Shown here in pieces: positions 27,386-37,166 of a stretch of DNA of 64,000 bases. The translations under genes were made by a program, and so were the position numbers. Each line of letters starts with the position of its first letter. Within the stretch, counting starts at the first letter, position 1. The notes beneath the pieces were generated by a model. The model was not told the DNA's origin. It saw nothing but the letters and a program-made list of their open reading frames with translations, and searched no databases. The DNA is from Elizabethkingia bruuniana (GTDB taxonomy: Bacteria; Bacteroidota; Bacteroidia; Flavobacteriales; Weeksellaceae), in NCBI RefSeq assembly GCF_002024805.1, contig NZ_CP014337.1, forward strand, positions 496,001 to 560,000, given 5' to 3'.

Positions 27386-28623
27386 TGTACTATATTTTTT
27401 CCTTTGTAGATAACATTGGTCAGCATATAATCATCTGAGTTATAAAAGTCCATAGGAAATGAAAAATGCAAAGTATTATCCTTTTTGTTGATTACCGCTT
27501 TTGCAGGTTTCCAGTTGCCTCTTTCATTATCATCCTTGTCTATGGTTCTGTAATTCATATAATAATAGGGATTTATTGTGCCATCAATGTCTTCCAAACC
27601 TATATCCTGAAGGCTGATATCTTGTTTAATTCTTTTATGGAGTGAAGTCCATAACGTGAAGCTATAGTTGAAATTCACTGCCAAAATCTCAGTATCGGAC
27701 TGAAATTCATTAAGTCTTTGGGATACAAACTGAATTTTATCGGAATTAAAATCTAATGTTATATTGTCCAGAGAGACAATAAAGTCATACTTCTCCATAT
27801 TTTCCATCATGGAATAATAAGATAATCCATTTTCCTTAATGTCTTTTAGCATATGAAAGTTCGGAGCACCATTAGGGTCGATATAGTAGGCATTTTCAAT
27901 AGTCATTTTCCGGTATAACTTCTGTAAAAGGTTCTGTATTCCCATTGCATTTCTTTGCATTTTTAACAATGGTTTATCCTCGGTTGCATTGTCACTAAGA
28001 GCAATAATGGTTTTTCCTATAATCTTTTCCTGAAAACCTTCTGTAAAAGGTTCAATACTTCCTCCAGCAGGAAAAGAAGCATTACCTTCTACTTCCACAA
28101 CACCAATAAAAGGATAAAGATTGAGTCCCTTTTTTCTGTAGATCTCAAGGAGCTCTTTCTGTCGTTTGGTGAGTACGGGAATATCAATTCCTTTTCTGTA
28201 TTCAAAAGCAGTATTTTCAACTGTTATCTGACTGTCGGAAGTTATTCCTGATAACTGAATAGTTTTGCTTTCATCAAGAGGCAAAAGATTAGAAGGCTTT
28301 ATAAGTATAGTAGCTGTTTTCTCTCCTGCGGACAATATCACTTTTGGATGGTCCAGCTTCATTGTATTCTCAGCATTCTGAAGATTCAGGTCAATTGTAA
28401 GTTCCTTTTCCAGAGCTTTTACCAGCATTAATTTTACCACGATATAATCATTGGACTGGTCTTCAATCTGTGATTTATTCAGAGAGAAAGTTACCTTGTT
28501 TTCTCCTCTGTAAGTATTTCTTTCGTCATCCGGCATACAGGAGCTAACACTAAAGGTCAGTATAAAGAGCAGGATTAGCTTGGTATATAAATTTATAGTA
28601 CAGTATTTCATTGTAGTGTCCAT
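27382..28623 (-). CDS. Surface lipoprotein of the SusCD-M16 cluster, unknown function
   Basis: 413 aa. The start is MDTTMKYCTINLYTKLILLFILTFSVSSCMPDD, with a lipobox at SSC; the second ATG (residue 5) is equally possible. Residues about 40-145 resemble a DUF1735/Calx-beta-like SusE-type domain with VTFSLNKSQ and KTATILIKPSNLLPLDESKTIQLSGI. The rest (residues 155-413) is a domain I do not recognise by name. By analogy with other SusCD loci this may be an accessory ligand-binding lipoprotein. Its start overlaps the SusD-like stop by one base and its end overlaps the M16 start by 4 bp. Confidence 0.75.
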   Translation of the reverse strand: MDTTMKYCTINLYTKLILLFILTFSVSSCMPDDERNTYRGENKVTFSLNKSQIEDQSNDYIVVKLMLVKALEKELTIDLNLQNAENTMKLDHPKVILSAGEKTATILIKPSNLLPLDESKTIQLSGITSDSQITVENTAFEYRKGIDIPVLTKRQKELLEIYRKKGLNLYPFIGVVEVEGNASFPAGGSIEPFTEGFQEKIIGKTIIALSDNATEDKPLLKMQRNAMGIQNLLQKLYRKMTIENAYYIDPNGAPNFHMLKDIKENGLSYYSMMENMEKYDFIVSLDNITLDFNSDKIQFVSQRLNEFQSDTEILAVNFNYSFTLWTSLHKRIKQDISLQDIGLEDIDGTINPYYYMNYRTIDKDDNERGNWKPAKAVINKKDNTLHFSFPMDFYNSDDYMLTNVIYKGKNIVQ

Positions 28624-29990
28624 TATTCCCAGCCTTTGTTCTGGGTTACTTTATTATTTTTTGTTTCGTTGAACGGAATAGGTAAAGTCCAGCGGTAATC
28701 GGATTTTGAAACCATTGAATACTGCTTCTCATCATCGGTGTTATATCTTTTAATGTCAGTATTCCATCTTTTCAGATCAAAGAAATTTTCAGGTTCTCCC
28801 AGAAACTCTTTTTGTTTTTCATACCGGAATCTTTCAAAAAACTGTTCGTAGGACAATGTGGTATCTATAGCACCAGCATTTCTGCTTTTAAGAAAATCAT
28901 TCAAAAGCCTACTGGCCTGTGGAAGCTGGTTGTTTTTTAAATAAGCTTCTATTAAAAGGAAATAAACAGCGCTAAATCTATATTGCACTATATCCTTGTT
29001 TTTACTATCACGAATATTCAATCTGTATTTTCCAATAAAGGTTCCGGGAATTTCAGAGATGCTGATATCAGAAATTTTGCTGCGTACATCGTTTTCTTCA
29101 AAAGTAAACCTGGAATGAAGTCTTACGTAATCTCCTTTTTCGTAGCTATAGTTAAGGTTTTTATAGGGTTGTTGATTATAGCTGAAATACATTATGACTT
29201 CAGGAGAAGAGGATGTTGAGTTCCAGATCTGCTGATAAGAAGCCTGATTAGACATTGTAAGTGATGCTCCACTTTGTGTAATTAGCTCAGTGGCCTGATT
29301 GATAGCATTCTGATAAGATCCTTCTAATAAAGCGGTCTTGGCTTTCAGTAACTTAACGGCGTAATAACCGAAATATTCCTTCTTACCGGCACTACCTTCA
29401 TCTTTTGGAAGGAGAGATAAAGCAGTATCACACAGCTTATTGATTTCGGCCAATGTTTCTTTATAACCAGAACGCTCTTTGTCTTCGTATACTGTTTTAT
29501 CTTTTAGAACAGCTCCTGGTATATTAATATTTGAATAACGATCGCTGAAAAGTAATAGCAATTCATAATATATCGAGGCTTTTAGCCCCAATGCTCTGCC
29601 TTTTAATTTTTTGGCCTCATCAGAATTTTTATCAGAAATATTATTATCCAGAGCTGCCAGAACTGTGTTGATCTCGAACATAGATTTGTAATATTGCTGC
29701 CATAGGTTTTCTGCGTTGTTTTTAATGACCAGCCTGTCCCAATAATACATTTTTTCCACAGGTTCCTGTTTGCCTTGGGAAATATACCAGGTAGGAACAA
29801 AATCTTCGGTATACAAGCTGAGAAAAGTTTTATCTTTTGGGAAATCTGAATAAGCTGTGTTCAGAACTTCTTTAGCACGGCTGACAGTGTTTATAACATT
29901 TTCCCCTGAAATGGAATCTTCAGAAGTATAATCCAGACTACAGGCATTGAACAAAACTAATAATGATGTTATACAGGTTATTTTTTTCAT
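28623..29990 (-). CDS. RagB/SusD family nutrient-binding outer-membrane lipoprotein
   Basis: 455 aa, with lipoprotein signal MKKITCITSLLVLFNACSLDY. Typical SusD elements are the TPR-like helices (LKGRALGLKASIYYELLLLFSD) and a C-terminal region ending RYEKQKEFLGEPENFFDLKRWNTD and a closing WTLPIPFNE. SusD-like proteins sit on the SusC channel as a lid and bind the substrate. The coupling with an M16 peptidase rather than glycoside hydrolases suggests oligopeptides, as in the Porphyromonas RagAB system. The gene follows the SusC-like gene by 6 bp. Confidence 0.9.
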   Translation of the reverse strand: MKKITCITSLLVLFNACSLDYTSEDSISGENVINTVSRAKEVLNTAYSDFPKDKTFLSLYTEDFVPTWYISQGKQEPVEKMYYWDRLVIKNNAENLWQQYYKSMFEINTVLAALDNNISDKNSDEAKKLKGRALGLKASIYYELLLLFSDRYSNINIPGAVLKDKTVYEDKERSGYKETLAEINKLCDTALSLLPKDEGSAGKKEYFGYYAVKLLKAKTALLEGSYQNAINQATELITQSGASLTMSNQASYQQIWNSTSSSPEVIMYFSYNQQPYKNLNYSYEKGDYVRLHSRFTFEENDVRSKISDISISEIPGTFIGKYRLNIRDSKNKDIVQYRFSAVYFLLIEAYLKNNQLPQASRLLNDFLKSRNAGAIDTTLSYEQFFERFRYEKQKEFLGEPENFFDLKRWNTDIKRYNTDDEKQYSMVSKSDYRWTLPIPFNETKNNKVTQNKGWE

Positions 29991-29996
29991 ATTGAA

Positions 29997-32993
29997 TTAA
30001 AAAGACACGTTTAAACTAAGAGTGAAGACAGGTTGCTTGATATCATTGATTGTATTTCTGTTTTTTACAAAATACCAGGTACAGATATTTTCTGCCTGAA
30101 GGCTAAGGCTAAATGATCGTAGAGTTTTCGACAGCTCACGTATTACGTTGGTATCCACAGTATAGGTAAGCTGGATATTGTTGAGTGAAATAAAATCGGA
30201 TCTGTATACACTGTCTGTTGTGGCAAAGAGCTTTTCCATTTCAGCAGCTCCCGAAGGTCTGTTAGCCGATGGGTAAATCTTTCCTTCATCGCCCTCATTG
30301 AACCACATTTGCTCCAACTGACCTTTAAAGGCATTGTAACGGATATCACTTCTGTCTCTTACAAATGAGGTTGAGTATTGTTTTACGCCCTTTAAGGCAT
30401 AATAAAGATCAAAAGCCAAAGACAGATTTTTATAAGTTATAACATTGGAAAACATTCCGTTGTACGGAGGCGTACTGTATCCCAGATTAATGAAGTCTGC
30501 ACGGGTAAGCAGACCTTTATCTCTGTATGTCAATTCTCTTCCATCCTTTGCTTTATATCTGTAAGTGCCATCCAGAGGATATATACCCAAAGACTGCAGT
30601 CCGTAGATCATTCCTAACGGCTGGCCTACTTCATAGGAAGGGATCAATGCTTCTCCATTCTGATAAATTTTATCGGTTCCGTAAAGTTGTTTTACTTTAT
30701 TAAAGTTGGCGGAAAATGTAAAGGCACTGTTCCACTGAAAATTGGAACCACGTATAATATCTCCGGAGAGCATCACTTCAATTCCTTTGTTTTCAAGTAC
30801 ACCAATGTTTTTCTTATAACTTGTAAAGCCATTGCTTGGTGCAATTTCTACATCCAGTAAAGCTTGTTTATTCAGTATTTTATAGAAGTTAGTGGTTAGT
30901 GTAAATCTTTTTAAGATACCAATATCAAGACCAGCATTGTATGAGTGAGATTGTTGTGGATTCAGATTTCTGTTTGATAGCTGTTGTGAAGGTAATAATC
31001 TTCCGGAACCATAAAAAAGATTATTGTATTTGTAAGTCGGTACAATATCTCCTATTGTAATGCCAGCCATACTGGCGGTAATTCCCATAGAAGCCCGAAG
31101 TTTCAGATCGGATATAAACTTTGAATTTTTCAGAAATTCATACTCTTTGAGTCGCCATCCAAATCCGGCAGACCAGGCAGTATTCCATCTTTTATCAGAG
31201 GGAAGGAGGGAGGATCCGTCTCTTTTGTAGCTGGCATACAGATCGTAGATATTCCGGTAAGAATATCCGAATGCAGCACCAAAGCCTAATTGTATGTTTT
31301 TGGTATTGCCACCGAAAGCTGTTGTTTTTCGATTGCCTTCCAAAGATTGGTTAATAACAGGAACAGAAGCCATACCTGAAGGTATTCCGTAACCATTAAT
31401 ACCTACTACTTTTCTTCTGTTGAGTACATAATCTATATTCGCTCCCAGAGTTATGTCATGGTCCCCAAATTTCTTGGCATAAGTAGCTCTTATGTTGGAT
31501 GAGTAAATAAATTCAGTAGCCTTTTCTTCAGTCAGGCTTCCTTTTTCATCTTCACTATATTGCCGTTCAGAAGCTGCTTCGGGCGGAATAACTGTTTTAT
31601 TTTCGTTGGTTACATAGTCTGCCCCTGTAACACCAGAAATCGTAAGATCATTCAGGAGCTTCCAGTTAAAAATTAGGGAACTGCTTACCCTGTTAGAGGT
31701 TTCACGGCGCATATACTGATTCATGAGATCACTGAATGCATAATCAGGATACGAGATCAGATCTTTTTTTTTGCCATTTTTTTCTGATAATCTGGTTTCA
31801 TAAGGATTTAAAGCATAGGCAAGAGCTGAAGGATCTTCTTTGGTTCCGTTCTGAGTGTTTGTTTTAGAAATTCCGGCTGAGGTGTTCAGGGATATACTCA
31901 ATTTGGGTGTGACAATATAATCTATGTTTGCCCTTGCAGTAATATTATTGATGTCATTTCCAGGTAATTTACCACCACGGTTACCATAGTTTAATGAGTA
32001 GTAATAAGCATTTTTATCAGTACCACCTCTTACACTGAGGTTATAGGAACTAAACTGATTGGGTCTTATCAGTTCCTTGAACCAGTCGGTATTAATTGCT
32101 TTTAAAGAATCCAGATTTCTCTTGCCATTCTGGATCAGAGCATCCAGATTAGGTGAATGGGCATAACTCTCTCTTATATATTCTTCAGAATTGATGTATC
32201 CTGGCATCAATGGTGCTTTCAGCCGTCTTTCCAATTCCAGTTTTTCAGCCGAGTTCATCATTTCAACACCTCTGGGGCCTCTTGTCGTAATTCCCTGTTT
32301 GATATTGAGACTTAGAATGGGTTTACCTTTATATCCTTTTTTGGACGTAATTTCTATAACACCATTGGCCGCTTTTATACCATATAAAGCAGACGCAGCA
32401 GCATCTTTTAGAACTTTAATGGTTGAGAAATCCATTGGATTTAGTGTCAGAAATGTATCGGAAGAGATAATCATCCCGTCCAGTACAAATAATGGCTCGT
32501 TTGCTCTTGCCTGACCAGAGAATGACTGTGTTCCGCGGATCTCGATTTTGGGTCTGGTCCCCAGTATACCATTGTATTCTATATAAAGACCAGGGACAAT
32601 ACCCTGTAACATTCGCATAAGATCCATTTCCGAACGGCCTTCAAATTTTTTCATATCGATAGTGGTAATAGAGCCCGCTATTTTCCGGATATCGATGTCG
32701 TTGATGTTTTTACTTTTTACCAAGGTAACTTCCTGGATATCTTTTGCATCACTTGTTTTCTTATTAGGTTTTACAATAGTATCCCTATATAGGCGAGGAA
32801 CAGATAAGGCATGCACAGTATAAGTATTTTGTACACTGGTATGAAATAAATGTTTTTTTAGTTTATTTTGCGCTTCCGAGATTCTCTCATCGGTTGTTTT
32901 GTTAGAGGTCTGTATTGTTTTCAGATCATCATAACTTGCATGTACAATAGAAAAAGAAAAAAGGAATAGTACAGGAGTATACTTTCGTATCAT
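29997..32993 (-). CDS. SusC/RagA family TonB-linked outer-membrane transporter
   Basis: 998 aa. It has a signal peptide (MIRKYTPVLFLFSFSIVHAS), about 90 residues of unassigned sequence, then a plug beginning IQEVTLVKSKN and continuing MLQGIVPGLYIEYNGILGTRPKIEIRGTQSF, GKLPG.. barrel strands and a terminal TLSLNVSF. The plug signature ..ANEPLFVLDGMIIS.. and the DAAASALYGIKAANGVIEITSKKG motif are diagnostic for the SusC family. The usual N-terminal carboxypeptidase-regulatory-like extension is not evident. It is the first gene of the SusC-SusD-lipoprotein-M16 operon and has a -7 promoter box upstream. The cargo is probably peptide (inference from the M16 peptidase). Confidence 0.92.
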   Translation of the reverse strand: MIRKYTPVLFLFSFSIVHASYDDLKTIQTSNKTTDERISEAQNKLKKHLFHTSVQNTYTVHALSVPRLYRDTIVKPNKKTSDAKDIQEVTLVKSKNINDIDIRKIAGSITTIDMKKFEGRSEMDLMRMLQGIVPGLYIEYNGILGTRPKIEIRGTQSFSGQARANEPLFVLDGMIISSDTFLTLNPMDFSTIKVLKDAAASALYGIKAANGVIEITSKKGYKGKPILSLNIKQGITTRGPRGVEMMNSAEKLELERRLKAPLMPGYINSEEYIRESYAHSPNLDALIQNGKRNLDSLKAINTDWFKELIRPNQFSSYNLSVRGGTDKNAYYYSLNYGNRGGKLPGNDINNITARANIDYIVTPKLSISLNTSAGISKTNTQNGTKEDPSALAYALNPYETRLSEKNGKKKDLISYPDYAFSDLMNQYMRRETSNRVSSSLIFNWKLLNDLTISGVTGADYVTNENKTVIPPEAASERQYSEDEKGSLTEEKATEFIYSSNIRATYAKKFGDHDITLGANIDYVLNRRKVVGINGYGIPSGMASVPVINQSLEGNRKTTAFGGNTKNIQLGFGAAFGYSYRNIYDLYASYKRDGSSLLPSDKRWNTAWSAGFGWRLKEYEFLKNSKFISDLKLRASMGITASMAGITIGDIVPTYKYNNLFYGSGRLLPSQQLSNRNLNPQQSHSYNAGLDIGILKRFTLTTNFYKILNKQALLDVEIAPSNGFTSYKKNIGVLENKGIEVMLSGDIIRGSNFQWNSAFTFSANFNKVKQLYGTDKIYQNGEALIPSYEVGQPLGMIYGLQSLGIYPLDGTYRYKAKDGRELTYRDKGLLTRADFINLGYSTPPYNGMFSNVITYKNLSLAFDLYYALKGVKQYSTSFVRDRSDIRYNAFKGQLEQMWFNEGDEGKIYPSANRPSGAAEMEKLFATTDSVYRSDFISLNNIQLTYTVDTNVIRELSKTLRSFSLSLQAENICTWYFVKNRNTINDIKQPVFTLSLNVSF

Positions 32994-33025
32994 TTTATTT
33001 TTATTTATTCTAATTAAGAATTATG

Positions 33026-33033
33026 CAAATGTA
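33026..33033 (-). promoter_or_regulatory. -7 promoter box of the SusC-SusD-M16 operon
   Basis: On the minus strand this reads TACATTTG, an exact TAnnTTTG box, 33 bp upstream of the SusC-like ATG. No clear TTG lies at the -33 position. Confidence 0.5.
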
Positions 33034-33267
33034 AAAATAATATGTGATCATAAAGTATGACAGTTCTCATACCAGTCGGGGATTACCGCTATATGCCAGA
33101 AAATGAAAAATAATCTGTTACTGTCTGGTTCTCATATGGAATGGGTTTGCAATAGCGTTAAGACAATACTAAGTCTGATGTATTAAGGGAATAAACTGAT
33201 GGTTGTGAATACCTGTAAGTATAAAGGAAACTCAAATATTTTTAACTAAAGAAGGGCGGTGTATAAA

Positions 33268-33303
33268 TAAAAAAATCCCCTGATAATCGAAATTACAGGG
33301 GAC
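33268..33303 (-). terminator. Rho-independent terminator after the UDP-sugar dehydrogenase gene
   Basis: On the minus strand CCCCTGTAAT, a short TTCG-type loop, ATTATCAGGGG and then a T-run. It lies 45 bp after the stop codon. Confidence 0.8.
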
Positions 33304-33346
33304 CTTAAAAATATAAGTTTTTTACTTTTTTAGAGAAGAGGAGTAC

Positions 33347-34639
33347 TTACAGCCTCGCATCTACAATATCTCTGTCCAGTTTTGCTTTTATGTCGAATAC
33401 AACCGATGTTTCTTTTCTTAAGCTATTTAAATCTAGTGTCAGAAACTCATCGTGTGATACTGCTAAAACAATGGTATCATACTTTTTGTTGTAGTCTATA
33501 TTCTCAAGCATATTGATTTTATACTTCTGTTTCACTTCATCTCGGTCTGCCCATGGATCGTACATATCTACATGCAGACCATATTCTTCCAACTCTTTGT
33601 ATACGTCTACTACTTTGGTATTTCGGACATCCGGGCAGTTTTCTTTGAAAGTAATTCCCAGAATCAGAACATTAGCATTGCTTATAGAAATCTCCTTTTT
33701 TATCATCAATTTTACAACTTTTGAAGCAATAAATTCAGCCATAGAGTTGTTAACTCTTCTTCCACTAAGGATAACCTGAGGGTGATAACCTAGCTGAGAA
33801 GCTTTGTGTGCCAGATAATATGGGTCTACAGAGATACAGTGCCCACCAACCAGGCCTGGTTTATATTTTAAGAAGTTGAACTTTGTACCTGCAGCTTCAA
33901 GTACATCATTGGTATCAATTCCAACTCTGTCGAATATCAAAGCCAGCTCATTGACAAAAGAAATATTGATATCTCTTTGTGCATTTTCAATAGCTTTAGA
34001 GGCTTCGGCAACTTTTATATTTGCAGCTTTGTGAGTTCCTGCCTTTATAATTTTTTTATAGAGTGTATCTACTATTTCAGCGATCTCAGGAGTGGAGCCT
34101 GATGTTACTTTCTTTATAGTTGTAAGTGTATTTACTTTATCTCCCGGATTAATTCTTTCAGGTGAGTAACCTACAAAGAAATCTTCATTGTATTTTAATC
34201 CTGAGATATTTTCCAGAACAGGTACACAGTCTTCCTCTGTACAACCAGGATATACTGTAGATTCATAGATTACGATGTCTCCTTTCTTTAAAATCTCTGC
34301 CAGCATTTTGGTTGCACTTAGCAATGGTCCTAAATCCGGAGCATTAAATTTATCAATAGGTGTTGGAACGGTTACTATATAGATATTTGCATCCTTAATA
34401 GTGTCCAGTGAAGCGGAAGCAATATAGCCTTTAGAAAAATCAGAATTTTGAGCCTCATTAATCACTTTGGAAAGCAATGTAAGGTCTGCTTCCAGTGTGT
34501 GATCTTTTCCGGAATTAAGCTCTTTTACCCTGTCTGTATTAATGTCGAATCCGTATACTGGAAAATGTTTTGCAAATTCCAGTGCTAGTGGTAATCCTAC
34601 ATATCCTTGTCCTATAACAGCTATTCGGTGATTGTTCAT
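33347..34639 (-). CDS. UDP-N-acetyl-hexosamine 6-dehydrogenase (TviB/WbpO type)
   Basis: 430 aa, full length for the UDP-glucose/GDP-mannose dehydrogenase family. Motifs are the N-terminal NAD-binding GQGYVGLPLALEFAK, TVPTPID, ESTVYPGCTEE, the catalytic-Cys segment GLVGGHCISVDPYYLAHKA and the C-terminal GITFKENCPDVRNTKVVDV. Such enzymes make UDP-GlcNAcA, UDP-GalNAcA or UDP-ManNAcA for capsule or O-antigen; the overall wording of motifs fits the TviB/WbpO branch. No other capsule genes sit beside it except the glycosyltransferase 850 bp away on the opposite strand, which is unusual because these genes normally lie within long polysaccharide operons. Confidence 0.9.
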   Translation of the reverse strand: MNNHRIAVIGQGYVGLPLALEFAKHFPVYGFDINTDRVKELNSGKDHTLEADLTLLSKVINEAQNSDFSKGYIASASLDTIKDANIYIVTVPTPIDKFNAPDLGPLLSATKMLAEILKKGDIVIYESTVYPGCTEEDCVPVLENISGLKYNEDFFVGYSPERINPGDKVNTLTTIKKVTSGSTPEIAEIVDTLYKKIIKAGTHKAANIKVAEASKAIENAQRDINISFVNELALIFDRVGIDTNDVLEAAGTKFNFLKYKPGLVGGHCISVDPYYLAHKASQLGYHPQVILSGRRVNNSMAEFIASKVVKLMIKKEISISNANVLILGITFKENCPDVRNTKVVDVYKELEEYGLHVDMYDPWADRDEVKQKYKINMLENIDYNKKYDTIVLAVSHDEFLTLDLNSLRKETSVVFDIKAKLDRDIVDARL

Positions 34640-35490
34640 ATTTATAATCTTCTTTTATTTTTTTAGGTTGTATAACCATATAGATTACTTACATTATTTA
34701 ATAATAAGCTAAAGTTTTAGGATCTACTAATGGTTTACAATTATGAGTAATTTGAATGTTAAGAATGCTAAACTATTTTTTAGCCATTTAATAAATTTCT
34801 TTCAATATTATAACGCTCATATCCACTGCTTAGTATATTTTATTATTCATTTTGTTAGAAATAAGAGAATACTCTGTGCATATTTTTGAAACTTTATTTG
34901 TCCATGTACATCAGCTAATGTCCATGTAAATTTATCATTAAAAAGGCTATCATGCTGTATTTTAGCGTTTAGCATATAATGACCTAATGAACAAAAATAC
35001 AAAAAATATCCTATTAATATTCTTCCTATTCTCATGTATTCATATCATACATGAAGCTGAATATTGTAGAAAATAACCTTTTATTATAAAGCGTTAATAA
35101 TCAAATACTATTCATGAATAATAGATTTTGAATTCTAAAAAAAATAATTTGATAGATAAAATGGCACAATGTTTTCATTTGAGTAGTAATAAATAACGAA
35201 AAATAACGTTATCATACTGTATGGATTCTGATCATACTTTTGGTTTCCTTCATGATAATACTGATCAATTAATACATGATATAAAACTATTCTCTTCTGT
35301 TTTGTTAAAAGTTTAAACCTTATTATTCTGTTTCAGAATAGGGCTTTTTCAACAAAATAAGAGTGCGCAGGTTCTTTTGGGAAACCTTGCTTCCAATTTC
35401 AAAAGTTGAAATAATAAATTATTGGATACTGATATTCCGTTTAATCAAAAGAAACAAGGAATATCAGTAGGGAATTTTTTTATAGAATGT
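34640..35490. other. 850-bp AT-rich intergenic region between divergent sugar genes
   Basis: No gene in this stretch can be supported. It contains a hairpin TATTCTG-TTT-CAGAATA at 35324-35340, followed shortly by GGGCTTTTT, and a 29-codon frame at 34987-35076 that starts like a lipoprotein but is too short to call. The region is large for two divergent genes and probably holds long leaders or regulatory sites for one or both of them. Neither a -7 box nor a JUMPStart-like site is clear. Confidence 0.6.
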
Positions 35491-36924
35491 ATGAAAGAAA
35501 CACAAACACTACACGTTAAGAAGAATGTTGTATCAAAATCAGCATTAATTCGCCAGAAAGGAGATTTTGTACCCGTCAAAAAGGGGAGGTTTGGAACTAT
35601 AGAGTATGGTATCCTTGCAGTGACGTTTATATTGTTGTTCAGTTCAATATATGCCGTATATTTATTACAACCAGAGTTCGAACACCTGCACTGGGAACAA
35701 ATGAACAGTTCCATCGGGGTTGTAGTCATAGGAACAGGCTTATTTCTTTTAAGTATTGCTGTATGCTTTTTGGTTTATTTGTTGGTTTTATATCTACGAT
35801 ACAAACCTGTTACCTCAGTATCGGACGATCAGCTGCCTACCTGTACAATTATTGTTCCTGCTTATAACGAAGGAAAGCTCGTATATGAGACACTTCATAG
35901 CTTAGCGAGCAGTGATTATCCGGAGGAAAAGGTACAGATTATTGCTGTGGACGATGGCAGTAAAGATGATACCTGGGCATGGATTAAGAAAGCCAAAGAA
36001 GAACTGGGTGACAGAGTAATGGCTTATCAGCAGCCCCGAAATATGGGGAAAAGACATGCCTTACACCGTGGATTTCAGTTGGGTACCGGGGAAATATTTA
36101 TTACCGTAGATAGTGATTCTATTGTAAAAAAAGATACACTCCGTAATATGACAAGCCCGTTTGTGGTAAACAAAAAATGTGGTGGAGTAGCAGGTAATGT
36201 ACGTGTATTGAATAATGAGAAGGAACTGATCCCAAGAATGCTTAATGTAAACTTTGTATTCAGTTTTGAATTTGTACGTTCTGCACAAAGTATGCTTGGA
36301 TCGGTAATGTGTACGCCCGGAGCTTTGGCAGCATATCGCAGAGAGCAGGTAATGAACTGCCTGGATGAATGGGTGAACCAGACATTTATGGGACGTCCGT
36401 CTGATATAGGAGAGGACAGAGCTATGACGAATATGATCCTGAAACAAGGTTATCATATCTTATTCCAGAGAAATGCATATGTATATACGAATATTCCTAA
36501 ACGATATAAAAACTTGTATAAGATGTTTATCCGTTGGGAACGTAGTAATGTGCGTGAAAATATAATGATGAGCAAGTTTGCTTTTGGTGATTTCCGTGAA
36601 GGGCCAAAAGTAGGAACCAGAATATTATTGTGCATGCAATGGCTAAAACTGGTTATGTCTTATCCACTAATGTTATTAATGCTATGGTTTATCATTAATC
36701 ATACCATGTTATTCATTAGCTCAACATTGTTAGGAATACTGATTTTCTCCAGTGTACAGGCTTTCTTCTTTGCGAAGAGAAATAAAAATACACCCGAGGC
36801 ATTTTGGGCATATACCTATAGTATTTTCTACGCCTTTACGCTATTCTGGATCACACCATACGCTATTGCCACAGCAAGTAAAAGTGGCTGGCTGACCCGT
36901 GAACTGGCAGTGAAGGAATCATAA
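35491..36924 (+). CDS. GT2 family glycosyltransferase, processive, membrane (HAS/NodC-like)
   Basis: 477 aa using the ATG at 35491; a TTG start 69 bp upstream is possible but less likely. Two membrane segments flank residues 35-105, the catalytic domain follows (PAYNEG, DDGSKDD, DSDS, GEDRAMTN) and about four C-terminal helices close it. IRWERS takes the place of the Q/RxxRW motif of processive enzymes. The arrangement is that of hyaluronan, chitin or poly-GlcNAc synthases, which polymerise and export a polysaccharide from UDP-sugars. With the UDP-HexNAc dehydrogenase across the gap it may make an acidic aminosugar polymer; the product is inferred only. Confidence 0.85.
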   Translation: MKETQTLHVKKNVVSKSALIRQKGDFVPVKKGRFGTIEYGILAVTFILLFSSIYAVYLLQPEFEHLHWEQMNSSIGVVVIGTGLFLLSIAVCFLVYLLVLYLRYKPVTSVSDDQLPTCTIIVPAYNEGKLVYETLHSLASSDYPEEKVQIIAVDDGSKDDTWAWIKKAKEELGDRVMAYQQPRNMGKRHALHRGFQLGTGEIFITVDSDSIVKKDTLRNMTSPFVVNKKCGGVAGNVRVLNNEKELIPRMLNVNFVFSFEFVRSAQSMLGSVMCTPGALAAYRREQVMNCLDEWVNQTFMGRPSDIGEDRAMTNMILKQGYHILFQRNAYVYTNIPKRYKNLYKMFIRWERSNVRENIMMSKFAFGDFREGPKVGTRILLCMQWLKLVMSYPLMLLMLWFIINHTMLFISSTLLGILIFSSVQAFFFAKRNKNTPEAFWAYTYSIFYAFTLFWITPYAIATASKSGWLTRELAVKES

Positions 36925-36946
36925 GCTAATAAATATTTTAAAATAG

Positions 36947-36985
36947 AACTCCCCTGTAATGAAAATTACAGGGGAGTTTTTGCTT
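36947..36985 (+). terminator. Strong terminator after the glycosyltransferase
   Basis: Perfect 14-bp stem AACTCCCCTGTAAT / ATTACAGGGGAGTT around GAAA, followed by a short T-run. The core CCCCTGTAAT is the same as in the terminator at 33268-33303. Confidence 0.9.
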
Positions 36986-37095
36986 CTATCTTTATCTCAA
37001 AGCATCTTTATGCACTAATAACTTTAAAAGCATTCTGTAATCTGTTTTATATTTAATGAATAAATCGTCGCTTCGAGTGAAATTCTGAAAGAATT

Positions 37096-37124
37096 TTGTA
37101 TCGGGAAGTTAAGTTATATATTTG
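37096..37124 (+). promoter_or_regulatory. Promoter of the sulfatase gene
   Basis: TTG at 37096-37098, 18 nt, then TATATTTG at 37117-37124. Both boxes and the spacing match the flavobacterial TTG-N17-23-TAnnTTTG pattern. The start codon is 42 bp downstream. Confidence 0.65.
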
Positions 37125-37166
37125 TTTTAAAATCACCAATAACCACCAGAAAACAAATATTTAACC

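Noticed and set aside
34847-35035. 62-codon minus-strand frame in the sugar gene gap
   Set aside because: No domain or signal is visible and composition matches the AT-rich noncoding surroundings.
34987-35076. 29-codon frame resembling a lipoprotein signal (FLFSC)
   Set aside because: Too short; chance hydrophobic frames are common in AT-rich DNA and there is no promoter box.
35422-35490. TTG-started N-terminal extension of the glycosyltransferase
   Set aside because: The ATG at 35491 gives a normal protein start; the extra 23 residues have no family support.
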